A stretch of 64,000 bases of DNA, taken from positions 14,222,010-14,286,009 of the forward strand of contig CM046838.1 in the NCBI GenBank assembly GCA_025618425.1. Direction: 5' to 3'. The notes under the pieces are model-generated. The model saw nothing but the letters and a program-made list of their open reading frames with translations, made no database searches and was not told the origin of the DNA. This DNA is from Heliocidaris tuberculata (taxonomy: Eukaryota > Echinodermata > Echinoidea > Camarodonta > Echinometridae). Position 1 is the first letter of the stretch. Each line of letters begins with the position of its first letter. Shown piece after piece: positions 1 to 13,800 of the stretch. A program made the translations under genes and the position numbers.

Positions 1-238
1 ATCCGTACAAACTCTTCATTGGGGTTCCAAGTCCGCATCTTTTATGTGGGCTGTTGTGGAGTCATTTCAGTTGGCACGGGCAGCGACCCAAGTAACACAC
101 ATCATGTCTTCTCGACCAACTCTAATAGTGCAGAAGATGTTTACGTCACAACCAATGAAATGTGGGTTGATGTAATAGGTAGTGAAGACAACAGTTATGA
201 CCATGTGGAGATTGACATCACTTCAATAACTTTACCGG
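1..238 (+). CDS. aGPCR exon 1 (partial): C-terminal part of CUB-like domain 1
   Basis: Open from base 1 in frame 1 to the donor GGTAACA (GT at 239-240), leaving phase 1. Residues align with the CUB-like exons at 5974 and 10559: a TNS..GF.V block, a CC pair, an 'IS/QVGTGSD' type strand, 'DVYV.T.E.W' and a final 'HVEIDITS' strand. The N-terminal half of this domain and everything before it are outside the window. The frame continues into intron sequence to 294, but this extension is unlike the sister exons. Confidence 0.85.
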
Positions 239-3200
239 GTAACAGTTTCTTTGTTCATAATAAGAAATTGAAAAATATATACATTCTGTTGTAGGTTGTA
301 GTTTTATCAAAACACCTGTTGACGTCTAATGAAATTGTTACAAGTGTTATAAAAAATCCCCCAGAGAAAAAAAGATTTTTTTTTGTTGTTGTTGTTTTTT
401 TAACACTTTTAACTGTTGATTACAACAAAAATTAGAGCTCATGCCAAACCCAAAGTGGAAAAAAGAATTTTTGCCATTTCTTATCACCAAAATTCAGCAG
501 TGGATTGCAGGTGTCATGCAAAATGGAGATTATTGTGTTCTGAATAAATTATCAATACAGTGCTGTATCTAAGGGGGCAGAGAGGGCACGTGCCCCGGGT
601 GGTACTTCAAGAGGTGCAAAAAACGAAAGAGACAAAGAAGACGGCAGAAAATGATGATACTCGTACAACTAATAAGAAAGATAAGAATTTGTCAATAGGA
701 AAAACTATGGCAAACTAGGAAAATCACTAGACAAATATGAAATCTAGATATGAATTTGTGACACCCTTCCTCCTATATTTTATCAGTTACTTTGTATATT
801 TCAATAATTTCCTTCTACACTGCGTCCCAGAAATACCTGAAAGCAAAGGTTTATTGTGAACAACTATGAGTTGGAAAAGCTCATGTACAGTATTGGTAGC
901 AAAAAGGAAATTGGAAAAAAAAACATGTTAAATGTAGTCTCATGTTGTTCTCCTTGTATTAAAAGATGTCTGTAAGAGATCATTCGGTATTCCATCTATG
1001 ATTTCTGGCGAATTCCAGTGTAAATATCTGTAAAGAGTGCTCGATCACTGCCATTATGCTAGGACCCTTCCACCCCGACGGCTCCCCGCACAGCAATCTT
1101 GGGGCTTCGCATAGAGACAGCATGTGTATCACTGTGTGTAGCTACTCATTGGTTTTACACGTGTGTAGAGTGCATAGCACATGCTGCCTTTGTTGGGATT
1201 TTACGTGCATGTCCCGGCACATAAATTAGTTTTTGCCTCTCATTTGTTTAATGTTAAACTTTAGGAGGCGAAATCTTCACAGTGTCTTAGTATTGCTAGT
1301 ATCTTGCTATTTATCAACAAAAATTGAAGAAATATGACGAACAGTTTTTGAGGGCTTACCAAAACTCTACATGACCTTTAATGTTATGCTTTTAAATTAT
1401 AAATTGATGGCATTAATCCATACATGCTTCACAGTCAGTTATTGTTTTGAATATGGTATGTAAATATCCACTTGTGCTAGATTTGGGTAAAAACCGTGAA
1501 AAGGTTCGTATCACCTGCGAACATGATATAAGGGAGATGTAAGCTTTAAAGGAGAATGAAACCCATGGGGGAAAATGATTTTTAAAGTAGAATTTCATTG
1601 ATTTTGAATATTGATTTATTTTTTATTATTGCATAGGTGAAGCTTAGATTGAACAAGGTTATCAAAATTCAACGCTTGGAAACATTTGAAGTAATGATTA
1701 TTATCAATTATAAAATGATATAACACAGCCCCGCTATAGCACCTATAGAGCTCTTTGAACGCTGCTGAGATATGTGACGTCATACCGGGGAGCAATCCTT
1801 CCTAAGCAGACGATGCCCCATAACATCTTATACATTTTCAGTGCCTGTTTTGTCATCTCATCTTCACTTATTTCTCTTACTTCACTAGCGTCAGTATAAA
1901 TGCTTATTTGTTGCCTCACTCTAAATTTCCTGCATGGTATTATTTTGATGAAAAATGCAGCGTTAAAAAAATAAAGGAATCAATCGCTTGTAAACAAAAA
2001 AAGATGCCATTGTATTTTCAGCTGCATGCACCGCGGCATGTCGGCGTTTCAAGAGGGAACGAATACCATCCATGCTATAATTCAGCGGGCTTTACAATTC
2101 GAAAGTGTGATTTCTTTGATTGATCATTGACCCTTATCATGACTTTTTACAAACAAAAGATTTTAGTTACTAGAAACGGTTTCACTTCCCTTTTAGAATG
2201 ATGTGAAATACGGTCATGGTGAAACAAACCAAAATCTTTATAATTTAAAAATAATTGCATTGCAGTTACGTTCACTTGATATAGGACGTCGTCTGCTTAA
2301 GGCAGGATTGGCACCTGATGTGACGTCACGAAAACATCGGTATATTTCTGGCGAATCGCTCGGATATCCCAGATGCTGAGAAGTGTTTTTATTTGTGTTA
2401 TTTTTTAATCATCAAACACGCAGTTAACGTAAAACTTAAACGATTACCATCTGCAATCTTTCTAGTTTCTAGAGATACGTTATTGAGCATATTTGTGATT
2501 TGCTTTGAATATCTACTTTAATGAAAAGAGAGGATAGAGAGAAACAATTTTAAAAAGTTCCGTCAAAATCGGTTAAGAAATGAGAAAGTTATGAAAGTTT
2601 GAAAAGTCTCAATTAACTTTCTATGGCGATCCTCAAATTGGCAATGTTGCTTCAAAGTAACAGGTAGAGAATGACAACTCTCCATGTGTTTTTTACACAA
2701 AATTTCATATTTTCTCCATTATATCTAAAAATGATGCTTGTCTCCTTCTTAGCTCAAGATATATCATGGAGAAATGTATTTGACACAACATATGTTGAGT
2801 TCACAAAAAGACAAGCATCATTTTTAGAGATAATGGAGAAAATATGAAATTTTGTGTAGAAAACACACGGAGAGTTGCCCTACACTACCTGTCACTTTGA
2901 AGCAACATTACCAATTTGAGGATCGCCATAGAAAGTAAATTGAGACTTTTCAAACTTTCATAACTTTCTCATTTCTTAACCGATTTTGATGGAACTTTTT
3001 TTAATTACTTCTCTCTATCCTCTCTTTTTATTAAAATGGATTTTTCCCCAGGGTTTCATTCCCCTTTAAATATGTGATACACAAGATTTCCATTGTGTGA
3101 TATGCAATCAATCGGAATTTACATAAAACATAGTCCTTTGCAAATTGCCGGGGTTGGCAGGGGAGTACAATCTCATTTTCTTAAATGGAAAAAAAAAATA

Positions 3201-6200
3201 TCCCAAGCGGTGAAAAAGTGTTTATTTGTAATGGAAAATGTGCCCATCCTCAGGTGGAGAATTGCAATGATAATCTGATATCTGATACATCATACTTACT
3301 GTGATTATTGCGATTTTTTTAAAATGAAAATATCATTGTGCTGTCTGCTTTGTAAAAAAAGAAGTTGCACTTCTGAAAAATGCAAAATTTCCATTTCAGT
3401 ACAAATTATGCCCTTTCTTTTTCCCCGGAATCGATAAAAAGTCAGCCCTCATTTATTTAATGATGAGGGCATTATACTTACACCCCTTGTTTCCTTATTA
3501 AAAGAAACACATGGAAACAATCTTCTCATTCGCTCATTGGGTTTTAAAGTTTTTGTTTCCTTCGGGTAATGTTCGCATGTGATCCTACACTGTAAAAAAT
3601 AACTGTAAAACTACAGGTTTTGTGGCCCTTGAAATTACAAGTTATTGTCGTTATTTCAATTTTACAGTCTTTTTCCTGTAAAACAACAGCAAATCAGCAT
3701 ACATTTCCCCTCGCCCTACATAAAATACTTTTAAAAGACCATTTTCTCATATGTTAACAAGTTGCCATGTTAAATTACCAAATATAGGGCAAAACATTTA
3801 TATGAATTTCAAGAATTTTTAGTAGCGTATGGTTTGGGGCTGCCCGATTTACTAACTGTCGCCAAATGCATAAAAAAACTGTAAGGGGTATATAAGAGAT
3901 TACACTAGGTTGAACTAACTGGATAGGATAGGTTTAGGATAGGATAGATTAAGATGGAGAATAGGATAAGTGAAAGCTGGATAGGTTACACTGTAAAAAT
4001 TAATTGTAAAACCACACACTTTCTGCTCCTTGGGACTACAAATTATTGCCGTTATTTCATTTTTATAGTCTTTTTCCTATAAAAATTAGGATTAGAACGG
4101 TTAGAAACTAGGCGCCGAGAAAAACTATGTATTGAGTTTGCTAAATCTCTATTAAATAGCACACAATGTAAAGACTGGTTACCAAAAAAGAAAAAATGTT
4201 TCCATTTCTTTAAGACATGTATCAAATTTTGCACAGTTCAAATGCAAAACGGTTCGATTCAAAAAGAGTGCAATACAACATTTCATAGACCTACTCAATT
4301 CCCAGTAATGTTCATTATATTTCTCCTTTAAAATTTTACAGAAATAGAAATTATTATTGTTTTATAATCTCTGTGTCAGTTTTAATTTCAGTCCAATTCT
4401 AATATTCTGGTTTGTATTCATGTTTTGTATTTACTTATTTTGTTATGTATATTGCCATTCGTATTTCATATGTTATTTTTATCCATGATCAATTTTTATG
4501 TATTTCTGCAATGTAAACATGCTAATTTCAGCCCTTGGGCTGCCAATCACGTATTGAATTTTATCTGAAATAAACCATTACTTGAACTTGAACTTGAACT
4601 TGAAAACAACTGCAAATGTGTTGGTTTACCAGAAATCAACATGTATTTACAATCGCCCGACATAAAACACTCTTTAAAGAAACATTTTCTCAAAATTTAA
4701 CAAGTTACCCTGTTAAATTTCAAATCGTTTCCATAGTTCCGTTTTAATTTACATAGATTTTCCTGTTAGAAATTAAAGTTTCTACTATTTAACAAAAGAA
4801 CCGGAAATCTGTTATTTTACATGTACTGTGGAAAAACGGGCATTCCCGGCATCCTGACTGCCAGAAAATTTCCCGTGAAAAAACGGCAATTTTTTTCACA
4901 GTGTAACGGTTTCACAGTTTTACTCAAATCTTGCACAGCAGGGGTTTTACATGTCATTTTCAAAATGAGGCCGCTCGGTAAAGGAAATACGGATGGATGC
5001 ATCAAGATATGATTTGAAAGCGGAATACTTCTTCTTTATTGAAAAAAAAAATAAGTATAGACATAGAACACATAGTGTGGTCACAATAACCTTTTGTTTT
5101 ATGGTTTCGTGGTTTTTTTGTTTGTGTTTTTTTTTTGTAGGAGGCACTGTATATTTCCAAGAAATTTGCCCAGGTTAGATTGATGTACATATTATTGCAT
5201 TAACTTTCACAAATTCTTAATGAAATTAAATTTTTTTGCTTTTTTCAGGATCAAAAGATTTATATTTCTGCTCAACGAACCCCGATATCGGCATCCTGAA
5301 AAGTAAAGCGTGTGATGAAAAGTATGAATGTACTGGTTATGAAGACGAATCATCATGCAGTAAGTTTCACTTTATCTTTGTTGTGTTTAATCTATTTTTT
5401 TGTTTGTTTGTTTTCTTGGCTTGGGATGGTTCGATCTGTAAACGATACTGCTTATTTGAATTGTACCGGTACAAAAAAATGCTGTTCATTTTATCTTAAA
5501 ATACCTCTGTGAAACCGTCACACCGATTCGTGGTCATCTGGGATAATGTAATTTGTTTTATTTTTTCGTTGGCGGTCTGGTGTCGTTCATCGGCGTGACT
5601 AAGGTATAACATAGGCTACATTACTCATAAATAATGCTTCATTAAAAACGCAATTCGGGATACGAAAAATATATTTATATGTATTTGTGAACAACATAGA
5701 GTTCCATCCATTATGCAAATTGATATAAATTGACCAGCTCACTCATAAGCTTAATTTGGGCGTATACCATGATATAGTATCCATGAAATAATATATCCGG
5801 ATTACTTTTCAGCTCGTGCAATATGAACAAATAGCACGCATATAGCATCCCTTGTTAATATAGACCCGCCCGAATCCAAAGTCGTTTGCTGATATTTCAA
5901 GTTTAATTCAATACTTAGTTTATGCTAAAATCGAATATACATTTTCCTACATGTTTTGTAAAACAAAATACAGATCATTCTGCGTTATTTCTACAAGACG
6001 AAGAAACGTTTAACTTAGAATGGACGAATCAAGAGAATCAGCGACTTTACATCGTCTGGCTCTTTGAAACGAGCTCTGCCAATGGCTTTCAAGTTGATTT
6101 AAACTATCTGTATTTGAACTGCTATTACGGCTATAACGGCTATTACGGTGACTGTACGGAATCCTCTGTTCGAATTGGCAAAGGAAAAGATTCAACAAAC

Positions 6201-7783
6201 CAGGAGTCACTAGTCGCAACTTATACTGCGAGGGATTACTATCAATATGGCCATGCACGGTGGTATTTGGAAGCTCATGAGATGTGGCTTGCTGTGGTAG
6301 GTGCAAGATTTTACGATTCCCGTTACGTTAACCTTCGTATGAACGTGACAGCAGCTGATGTGTCAGGTAAGTACAAGAATTAGGATCAACTTAATAAGGT
6401 GACATTCGTAGTGTAAAATTTTCTAGCTTGTTACGCTACAATCCAAAATATCTTGAATAAAACTGTTTTAAGCATAGCATAGCAAAGGATAAAAAAAAAC
6501 TAACAACATTCATTTGCCGTGGTGCAGAGTTCAATAAGAAATGCACTTTTCACGCGAGTCTGAAGTAACCTTTCTGACGGAAAATTTTGTCAGATTTCAC
6601 ATTTGTTGTGATGGACAGCCATACATATTCTAAGGAAGTTTGGTCAGTGGGCTTTAAGAAGGAAGATTGAACCAGCTTTTTCAAGCGCTCCTGCATGACA
6701 ACCACTTCACGACGGAAATTTTGGTCGTTTTGTTATGTTTGTTTTATGTGTGTTATGTAATATGCAATCATATGGCCTTTAAATTGAAAAAGTTTGGTCC
6801 GTTGATGATTTGCTTTCTTCTGTCGGCGTGTCTAGGAGCAAAACTTGACGGCTACGACTAAGCTGAAAGCCCTTTTCTGTAAATTAACTTCATGGAATCA
6901 AACCTTGATTATTCGACACAAGCTTCCGGACGATTAGATCAGCATGCAGCTTTTATATTGAAAAGAGAAATGGTCTTAATCGTGGCTTGGTATTCCATTA
7001 GTATCCTTATGATGTTTACCTCTAATGAAGCTTGTACCGTTTGCAGTCAAACCTGAAATGGGATAACCATGTAGGTGAAATTCTCAAGAAGTGTAGCAGA
7101 AAATTATATATGTTCAGACTGCTCAAACAGTTTGGTATGCCTGTTGAAGACCTGAAAACTGTCTTTGTTGGATACATCCGTCCCTTACTAGAATATTGCA
7201 CACCAGTCTTTAACGGAGCCCTAACCAAACAACAAATCACAGACCTTGAAAGAGTACAAAAAAGGGTCTGCAAAATAATACTAGGACGTAATTACTCATC
7301 ATATCAAGAAGCTTGCCAAACTATCAATCTGGAAACTCTGGAATCTAGAAGGAAAAGTCTTGCCCTAAAATTTGCAAAATCTCAGACAACCAACCCAAAG
7401 TGCAAAAACTGGCTCCCTCCTCCTAAACGGTTATATATTTCTCTAAGGAAAATATCGAGGTTTGACCAATTCAAATGTAAGACCAGCCGATTCCGAAATA
7501 GCCCCCTACCTTACCTCATAGACTTACTTAACGAGAATTAGGTGAACTTCATTTATCAAGTGGTTATTATTAGTTAGAACTGGCCTCCTTGAAGTTTTAT
7601 TGGTCAATTTATTTTATCTTTACGACATACCTGCTCATTGCTTTATATTGCCTTGTTCCCACTCGGTGTATTAGATTTTCTATATTTATTATGTAATTTC
7701 ATTGATTCTATGCAATTATTAATTTCTGAATGATTACTATTTCATGTACTGTGCAATAATATCCACTACTCCTTTCTTCCTCC

Positions 7784-7820
<37 letters not shown>

Positions 7821-10800
7821 ACAGTTCTTGAATTTAGATCTTCTCTGATTATATCTTCGTATCTCCTCCCTTGCTTCTCTTTCTCTACTCATTCTTTCCT
7901 TATGTTAATCTCACGTATTGTTTACACAAACTAGTTGGTATCTTAATCTACCCATTAATTTGCTATATTCAAACTCAAATTTCTCGCAAATTACCCATGG
8001 AATGTCTAAGTATAGACTACTATGTTTATATAATATGATTTTGAAATATTATTTGCCAATATATTTTTCTCTTCCACTTACACCTTCCCTCTCTCTTTCC
8101 CTTTCTCTCTCTCTCTCTCTCTCTCTACCATTACTTCGTTTGTCACCCTGCCTCACCCTTCTTTCTTCGTATCCCTCCCTTCACCCCCTTCTCTTTCTCT
8201 CTCTCTCTCTGTAAGTCTTCCAATGCCAGTGCTCACTCTCTTTCCTATCTCATCTATTTCCACCCTATCCTTTCCTCTCACCATCTCTTTCTCACCCTGT
8301 CACTTTTGGTTCCTTAAAATCTGTTTGTCATTACCTGGCTCTATACCTCTTTTCATGAAGACACTGTTAATCTGTTATTAGATGCATTAAGTACATGTAA
8401 AATATGTGTGACGAATATAATTTGTGTACTTGTCGATTTTCTTTAATGTTTAACGTATTTTAATGATGTATCTTATAATTTGTTTACTTCATTGATTGAC
8501 TTTCATTTACTGTATTTATACCTTGTATCACCGGTAGTAGTTTTTTCGTTCTTGTTAATCTTTGTAATTGATAGTTTATATTGTACACATGTTTTATTCA
8601 GCTTTCGGCTGCGACACATGATTTCAATAAACCATTTTTTAATTGAATTGAATTGAATTGAATTGGTACACCGAAAATTTCGTTAATCTTTTTAAAATAT
8701 CAATTTATGACGATACCTGAGTATTATCGAAGGTGCATAAAGAAGCACTGAAACGAAATGGCTCCAGTCTATTGTCCAAGGGCTGCACACCTTTTTCCTG
8801 GGTAAGTATTTGTTCTTTTAAAGGGATACGCCACCAGGCGGCCGTGGGGGAGAGTCAGGATTGCGTAAGCCCCATTTACTTGTACACAAAGTTTATGCGT
8901 CGAACGCGTCCGTCCGACTACTGTGATTACATTTCAGACTGCACGAAGTCGACCGAATCTCGCACGAGAGCTCGCGCTCAGGCGGAGCATACATGTTGCG
9001 CGGCGACCAGTCTGTCCGAAGTTTGCGCCACGCGGGGCAACGGCATTATCAGGTAACGATCACGGTGCCCTCTCGCGGCATAAACACATCCACAATCTGC
9101 GGTTGAGTATCCCTTTAACACATATTGTGAAAGGTTATCTGATATGGAACTAAAGGAAGTGCATATCTCTTTTATTTATTATGACCTCAGGTTGGTTCAC
9201 ATGCCTGGATTCGAACACGAGTATATCCCAAAATGATGTATGTAATGGAACGTACGAATGCAACAATTATGAAGACGAAAAGTCATGTGGTAAGTGCAAA
9301 AAATAATCTAAATTCTTTTCACGTATACATGTAGTAATTTGACACGAAAATTTAATAAGGGATAAAAAAAATAATTTAAAAAAAAAACCATGCTATTTTC
9401 ATTATGGCATAGATGAAATGAATTCATTATTGGGAAAGGGGGATTCTACGGACGCCATGCATGTCATTGTGTCTTTTAGACCTTGTTTTAGTCCAGTCCC
9501 TCAATTTTTTTATGTAAAGCTGTGAACTTCTGGATCTGAATTTGTTTCGTATTTAGAAATGGAAATATAGCTTGACGCGCAAATAAGGCCGGGTTCACAT
9601 TGCTGCAGCGATATCATTGCATTACCTTTGCTAAAGTTAGAGGTTGTATGCCCCTGTATATGTGAAAGGACATTCTTCTTCTGTTTTCTACGCTATTACT
9701 ATTGGCGATGATAGCATATACACACTTTGTACACAGTAAGTAAATGAAAGCCAAGAAAAATAGTTAAAGCCTTGTTCAGACATGATACGGTTAAACACCC
9801 CCGCCTCCAAGCTTTACTATAACATACAGAAAATGACATGCTCTACACTTTAGGTCATTTTTTTTTCGAGGCTTTCTTTAAAGGCAGTTTTACCACATTA
9901 TATGTGAACGAGGACTTGCAGTATGGTACGTGAAGCCAACCGCACACTATATGATCGTCTGCAATCCGATTTTGGAAATAAATCGCATTAGCATTAAATA
10001 TGGGCATTTAAACAAATAAAATCTACCTGACTCAGATTTCTGAACAGTAATTTGAATACTAAACGTAGAATTTAAGTGCGCTGTCATAATTATACACGGA
10101 ATAAAGATAAATCAGTTAAAATTCATAGACAATCGTAGGACTGCTCTGACGTCACTACGACTCGGAGACGATTTGGCCTTTCCTCCGAACTAGGAAGCTC
10201 GCAATATAGGCGGTATTTTCGATTTTACTATCTATATGACTATTTAGAACCTTACTATTTTTTGTTCATTAGATTTGCTTCCGAAATTGGATCGCAGACT
10301 GATTGTAATAGTGTGCGATGGGCTTTAATTAACCCAGACATATTCCACACCAAACGTGCCCAAACTAGGGAAAATAACATTTCCCTGCCCGAACAGGGAA
10401 AAGTCCCTATTCCGATTTTTTGAAAATTCTGAGTGTTTCTGAAGACGAAGAATGTCATATTGAATAATAAATGGAATTAAGTAATGAATATTTGCCTTGA
10501 AGTACAGAAAATGATAGGCCTGTTTCAATTCTGACTGACTTTATATTCAATACCACAGATCGTTCGATAACCACCATTGATGAAGGTGAATCTTATACCA
10601 TCTCAAATTTGGACTTGAACCATCGCGAATATCATGCTTTCCTTTTACAAACCAACTCGGCAAATGGATTCCTCGTCAAATTCCAGCATGTCTTTCTTGA
10701 CTGTTGTGATATGCGTGTTCAAATAGGAACTGGGACTGACCTATCTGATGACCGATCGATAGTCAGATCTATACAGGGTTACGCCAATTATGTCGATGAT

Positions 10801-13800
10801 GTGTACGTGAGAACCAGTGATATTTGGCTAGCTATGGCAGGCGGGAAGCAGTCCATTGTTGGTCACGTGGATATCATTGTCACTGCACTGATTGTTTCTG
10901 GTGAGTATAACATCTACTTAGAACATTAGGCTAATGCCTAGTCCATCAAACCCCTTTTAGTACAGAATTGTCCTATGAGCCTACGTATCTGCATACTGAT
11001 TATTTGACATTATTTGTGCGTGACAAAGTTTTATACCCTTGATTCGAACTTTTTGAGCAAGACAATTGCTTTTGACTTTGCACAGGTTAAGACGTTACCT
11101 TTAAATTATTATTTTTTTTTCATCTTAATTCAGACGGTGAATGTCTCTCAGTACCCTGTCAAAATGGAGGGACTTGTCGTCACCTCTCTGACATAGGTTA
11201 TCAGTGTGATTGTTTGGATCCCTTCATTGGGCAGAACTGTGAAATAGGTATGTTGAATAATAGGGTTAAGGGCTTGAGGAAGAGATTTTTGCAAATGCGC
11301 CTTTTCATCATGAAATTCTTTTATTTAGATGATTGATAGAATAACAGTAAGCATTTTTTTTTTCACACGCCTTAGGTTATTATGAACATTTAAATTAATC
11401 AACTTACATGTCAATTATACAATGCAAACTCCCGGAAGGAGCTGATGGGTTTTTATGGGTGTTCATACGAGTATTACGCAATAAGTGTTAAAAAGTTTAA
11501 AGTGTGGCATATGTTTAGAGCACCAAACCCATCAAAATAATTTTTGAAATTCAAATTAATTTCAAGCCATGTGTTGCTATAACTATAGTTAAAGTCCAGT
11601 ATAATGAACCCGATTTGATAAAAATGAGTGTATGTTGATAAACACGTTTTTATCAATCACTTCTCATAATATACAGGAAGGTCATGTATACTCATGCAAT
11701 TATTACCATGGCCCTATTCATTTTTTACTCGTGATGTATTTGTATTTTATTACTTTTCCTCCGTATTCAAAAGATGTATGCCATTCAATGCCCTGTCTAA
11801 ATGATGGTACTTGTCGACTCGCTGACACTGGTTATCAATGTGATTGCCTGGATTCGTTTATTGGGCAGAACTGTGAAATAGGTATGTGAATAAAGAGCTT
11901 AGGTCCTGGAGGAAGGGCTAAAGTTGGGCTATCTATATTTTTGAGTCGGCTGTAGTTTTTATTCAGTGGCTTTCAAAGGGGTAGATACAGTACCTTGGTC
12001 ATCAAATTCATTTTCACACGCAATGCTATTTATGATTCCCTTAAACTTGATCGCCTACACGTACGCCGCTCTAAGCATTTGGCACATTTAATCTTTCAAG
12101 CTATCAAGAAGCTTTGTCCCTCTTGCATATCAAACCTCTTTACCTATCGTGAAACCATATACAATACCAGGGCCCTCTTGCATAAAAAGTTGCGATTAAA
12201 CGCAACTAAAAAAATTAAACGCAAGTCCCAAATAAGCGATTCTGATTGGTTGAAAATCGAGTTGCGTTTAATTTTTTGAGTTGCGTTTAATCGCAACTTT
12301 TTATGCAAGAGGGCCCAGATCAGGTAATTTACAAATCAGATTACCGAAACCTAAGACGAACTATGGTAAACGTCGATTATCATATAGAGGTGCTAAACTC
12401 TGGAACTGTATAGAAAAGATAGTTACATCATCTATGTCATTCAATAATTTTAAAATCCATATTAATAAACTCCCGGTAAATGAATTATTATTTTATTAGA
12501 CGCAGTAGCCATTTACATATTGGCTGACATACTACAGATGATTAATGATCTTTCTGTCCCAGCACTTTCTTTTGCTCCAACATCTTAATTTGCCTTTCAA
12601 TTCATGTCTATATTTTGTTTGTTTTTTATGTCTATGTATTAGCATTTCTTAATATTTCAATTGATTTTACACTGAATTTTGTCTATGTACAGTATGTTTC
12701 AATTATTTATCATTTACTTATATCATGTTAAATGTATTTATATCTGTACTATGTTTTTATGTTAGTGGACCCCTATGGAAATCAGCTTTTGTTGTCAGGG
12801 TGTTCCACCCCATGAGAGGAAAAATAAATGAATGAATGAAATGAATGAATGCTACACCACCTCAATTCCCTGGAGTGTATTCTTCTAAATGTCCAGTGTA
12901 AGGCGAGATGAAAACTTTGATCACTATGACTTCCGTTATTCTACCTGGGGGATGTTTCACAAAGAGTTAAGTGCGACTTTAAGTCAAACTTAAATGCCTA
13001 GATGCGTGCGGTATATGACACATCATGCTCAGGGTCAGGGGACGCGCGCTATTGTGTAATCTCCCAGTGAGATTACGCGTTCAATACCGTATGCTCATTG
13101 GCACTTACGCATGACTTTAAGTCAAACTTAACTCTTTGTGAAACACCCCCAGGTTCCTACTTCTCTCCTGGGTATGGAGAGGCAAAATAAAGATGAATGT
13201 TTTGCCAAAGGACATTAGTGCCTTAGTGGGGCTTCAACCAACGACCTTCATATCTTCCGTCAAGTGTTCAAACCTTTCCGCTACTAAACCTCTGTTGTAG
13301 GAAAATCGAGCCCTAAGTAGCGTTGGGTTTTAATTCCACTGGAGTGTACCACATTCGATTTATTTTGCAAGTATATTTTCATCAGTTATTTCACAGTTTG
13401 TTCAGATCGGAAGGTCATGTAAACAAATGTGATTGTTTCATGATGACTTTGCAATTTTTAGGCATCTCTATTCCTCCCTTTTTCCGTGTTCAGGAGAAAG
13501 GAAAACCCTTTATTTTTATTCATAATCATTACATGTCAAATACTTTTTAAACTTAGGTAAAAGGGAAAGAAAAATTACTAGTAAGGTAAAACGTTCTCTT
13601 GTATATGTATTATTTTTGTATCAGATTTTTGTTTTGTTGTTGTTGTTTTTTTTTTTTTTACGTTTTGTGTTTTTTAAGGGCACTCGAAACCAAAGATATG
13701 TCGTCGCTTTGCGGCGGAGAGACGCGTTTGACATTAACATTTTTCATTGAACAGGATCATGGTCACAAGGAGAGAACACTTTTCTTTAATTTTGACGGCG

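Larger units (their letters stand above)
818..5149. mobile_element. Mariner-type non-autonomous element (family of the copy at 54115-55163), expanded by nested insertions
   Basis: The left end, CACTGCGTCCCAGAAA, is preceded by TA (816-817); the right end, ...GGCACTG, is followed by TA (5150-5151). Subterminal blocks match the intact copy at 54115-55163: near 1405-1530 (ATCCATACATGCTTCAC, GATTTGGGTAAA, CACCTGCGAACATGA) and near 4910-5110 (CCGCTCGGTAAAG, CACATAGTGTGGTCACAATA). Interior text near 3240 (CCTCAGGTGGAGAATTGC) also recurs near 54710. TIR shape and TA duplication fit the Tc1/mariner superfamily. No transposase was seen. Two other elements have inserted into it. Confidence 0.75.
239..5248 (+). 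other. aGPCR intron 1
   Basis: No exon recognised. Bases 239-817 are AT-rich with a T-run at 376-400 and a repeat-like stretch near 565-610 containing CGTGCCCCGGGTGG. From 818 to 5149 the intron is a nested transposon block described in separate entries. Bases 950-1330, inside that block, are unassigned. The acceptor lies only 100 bp after the end of the block. Confidence 0.7.
6367..9190 (+). other. aGPCR intron 3
   Basis: 2.8 kb, largely repeats: a diverged foldback relic (6540-6900), a CR1-like LINE (7020-8665) and a TTAA MITE (8822-9114), described separately. The acceptor is GACCTCAG. Confidence 0.75.

Noticed and set aside
239..294. Reading through the exon 1 donor to the stop at 294
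   Set aside because: Residues after the GGTAACA donor do not match the sister CUB exons, which end at the same point with GT donors in the same phase.
13180..13310. Possible tRNA-derived SINE on the - strand
   Set aside because: Only loose matches to A and B boxes; no tail or second copy found.
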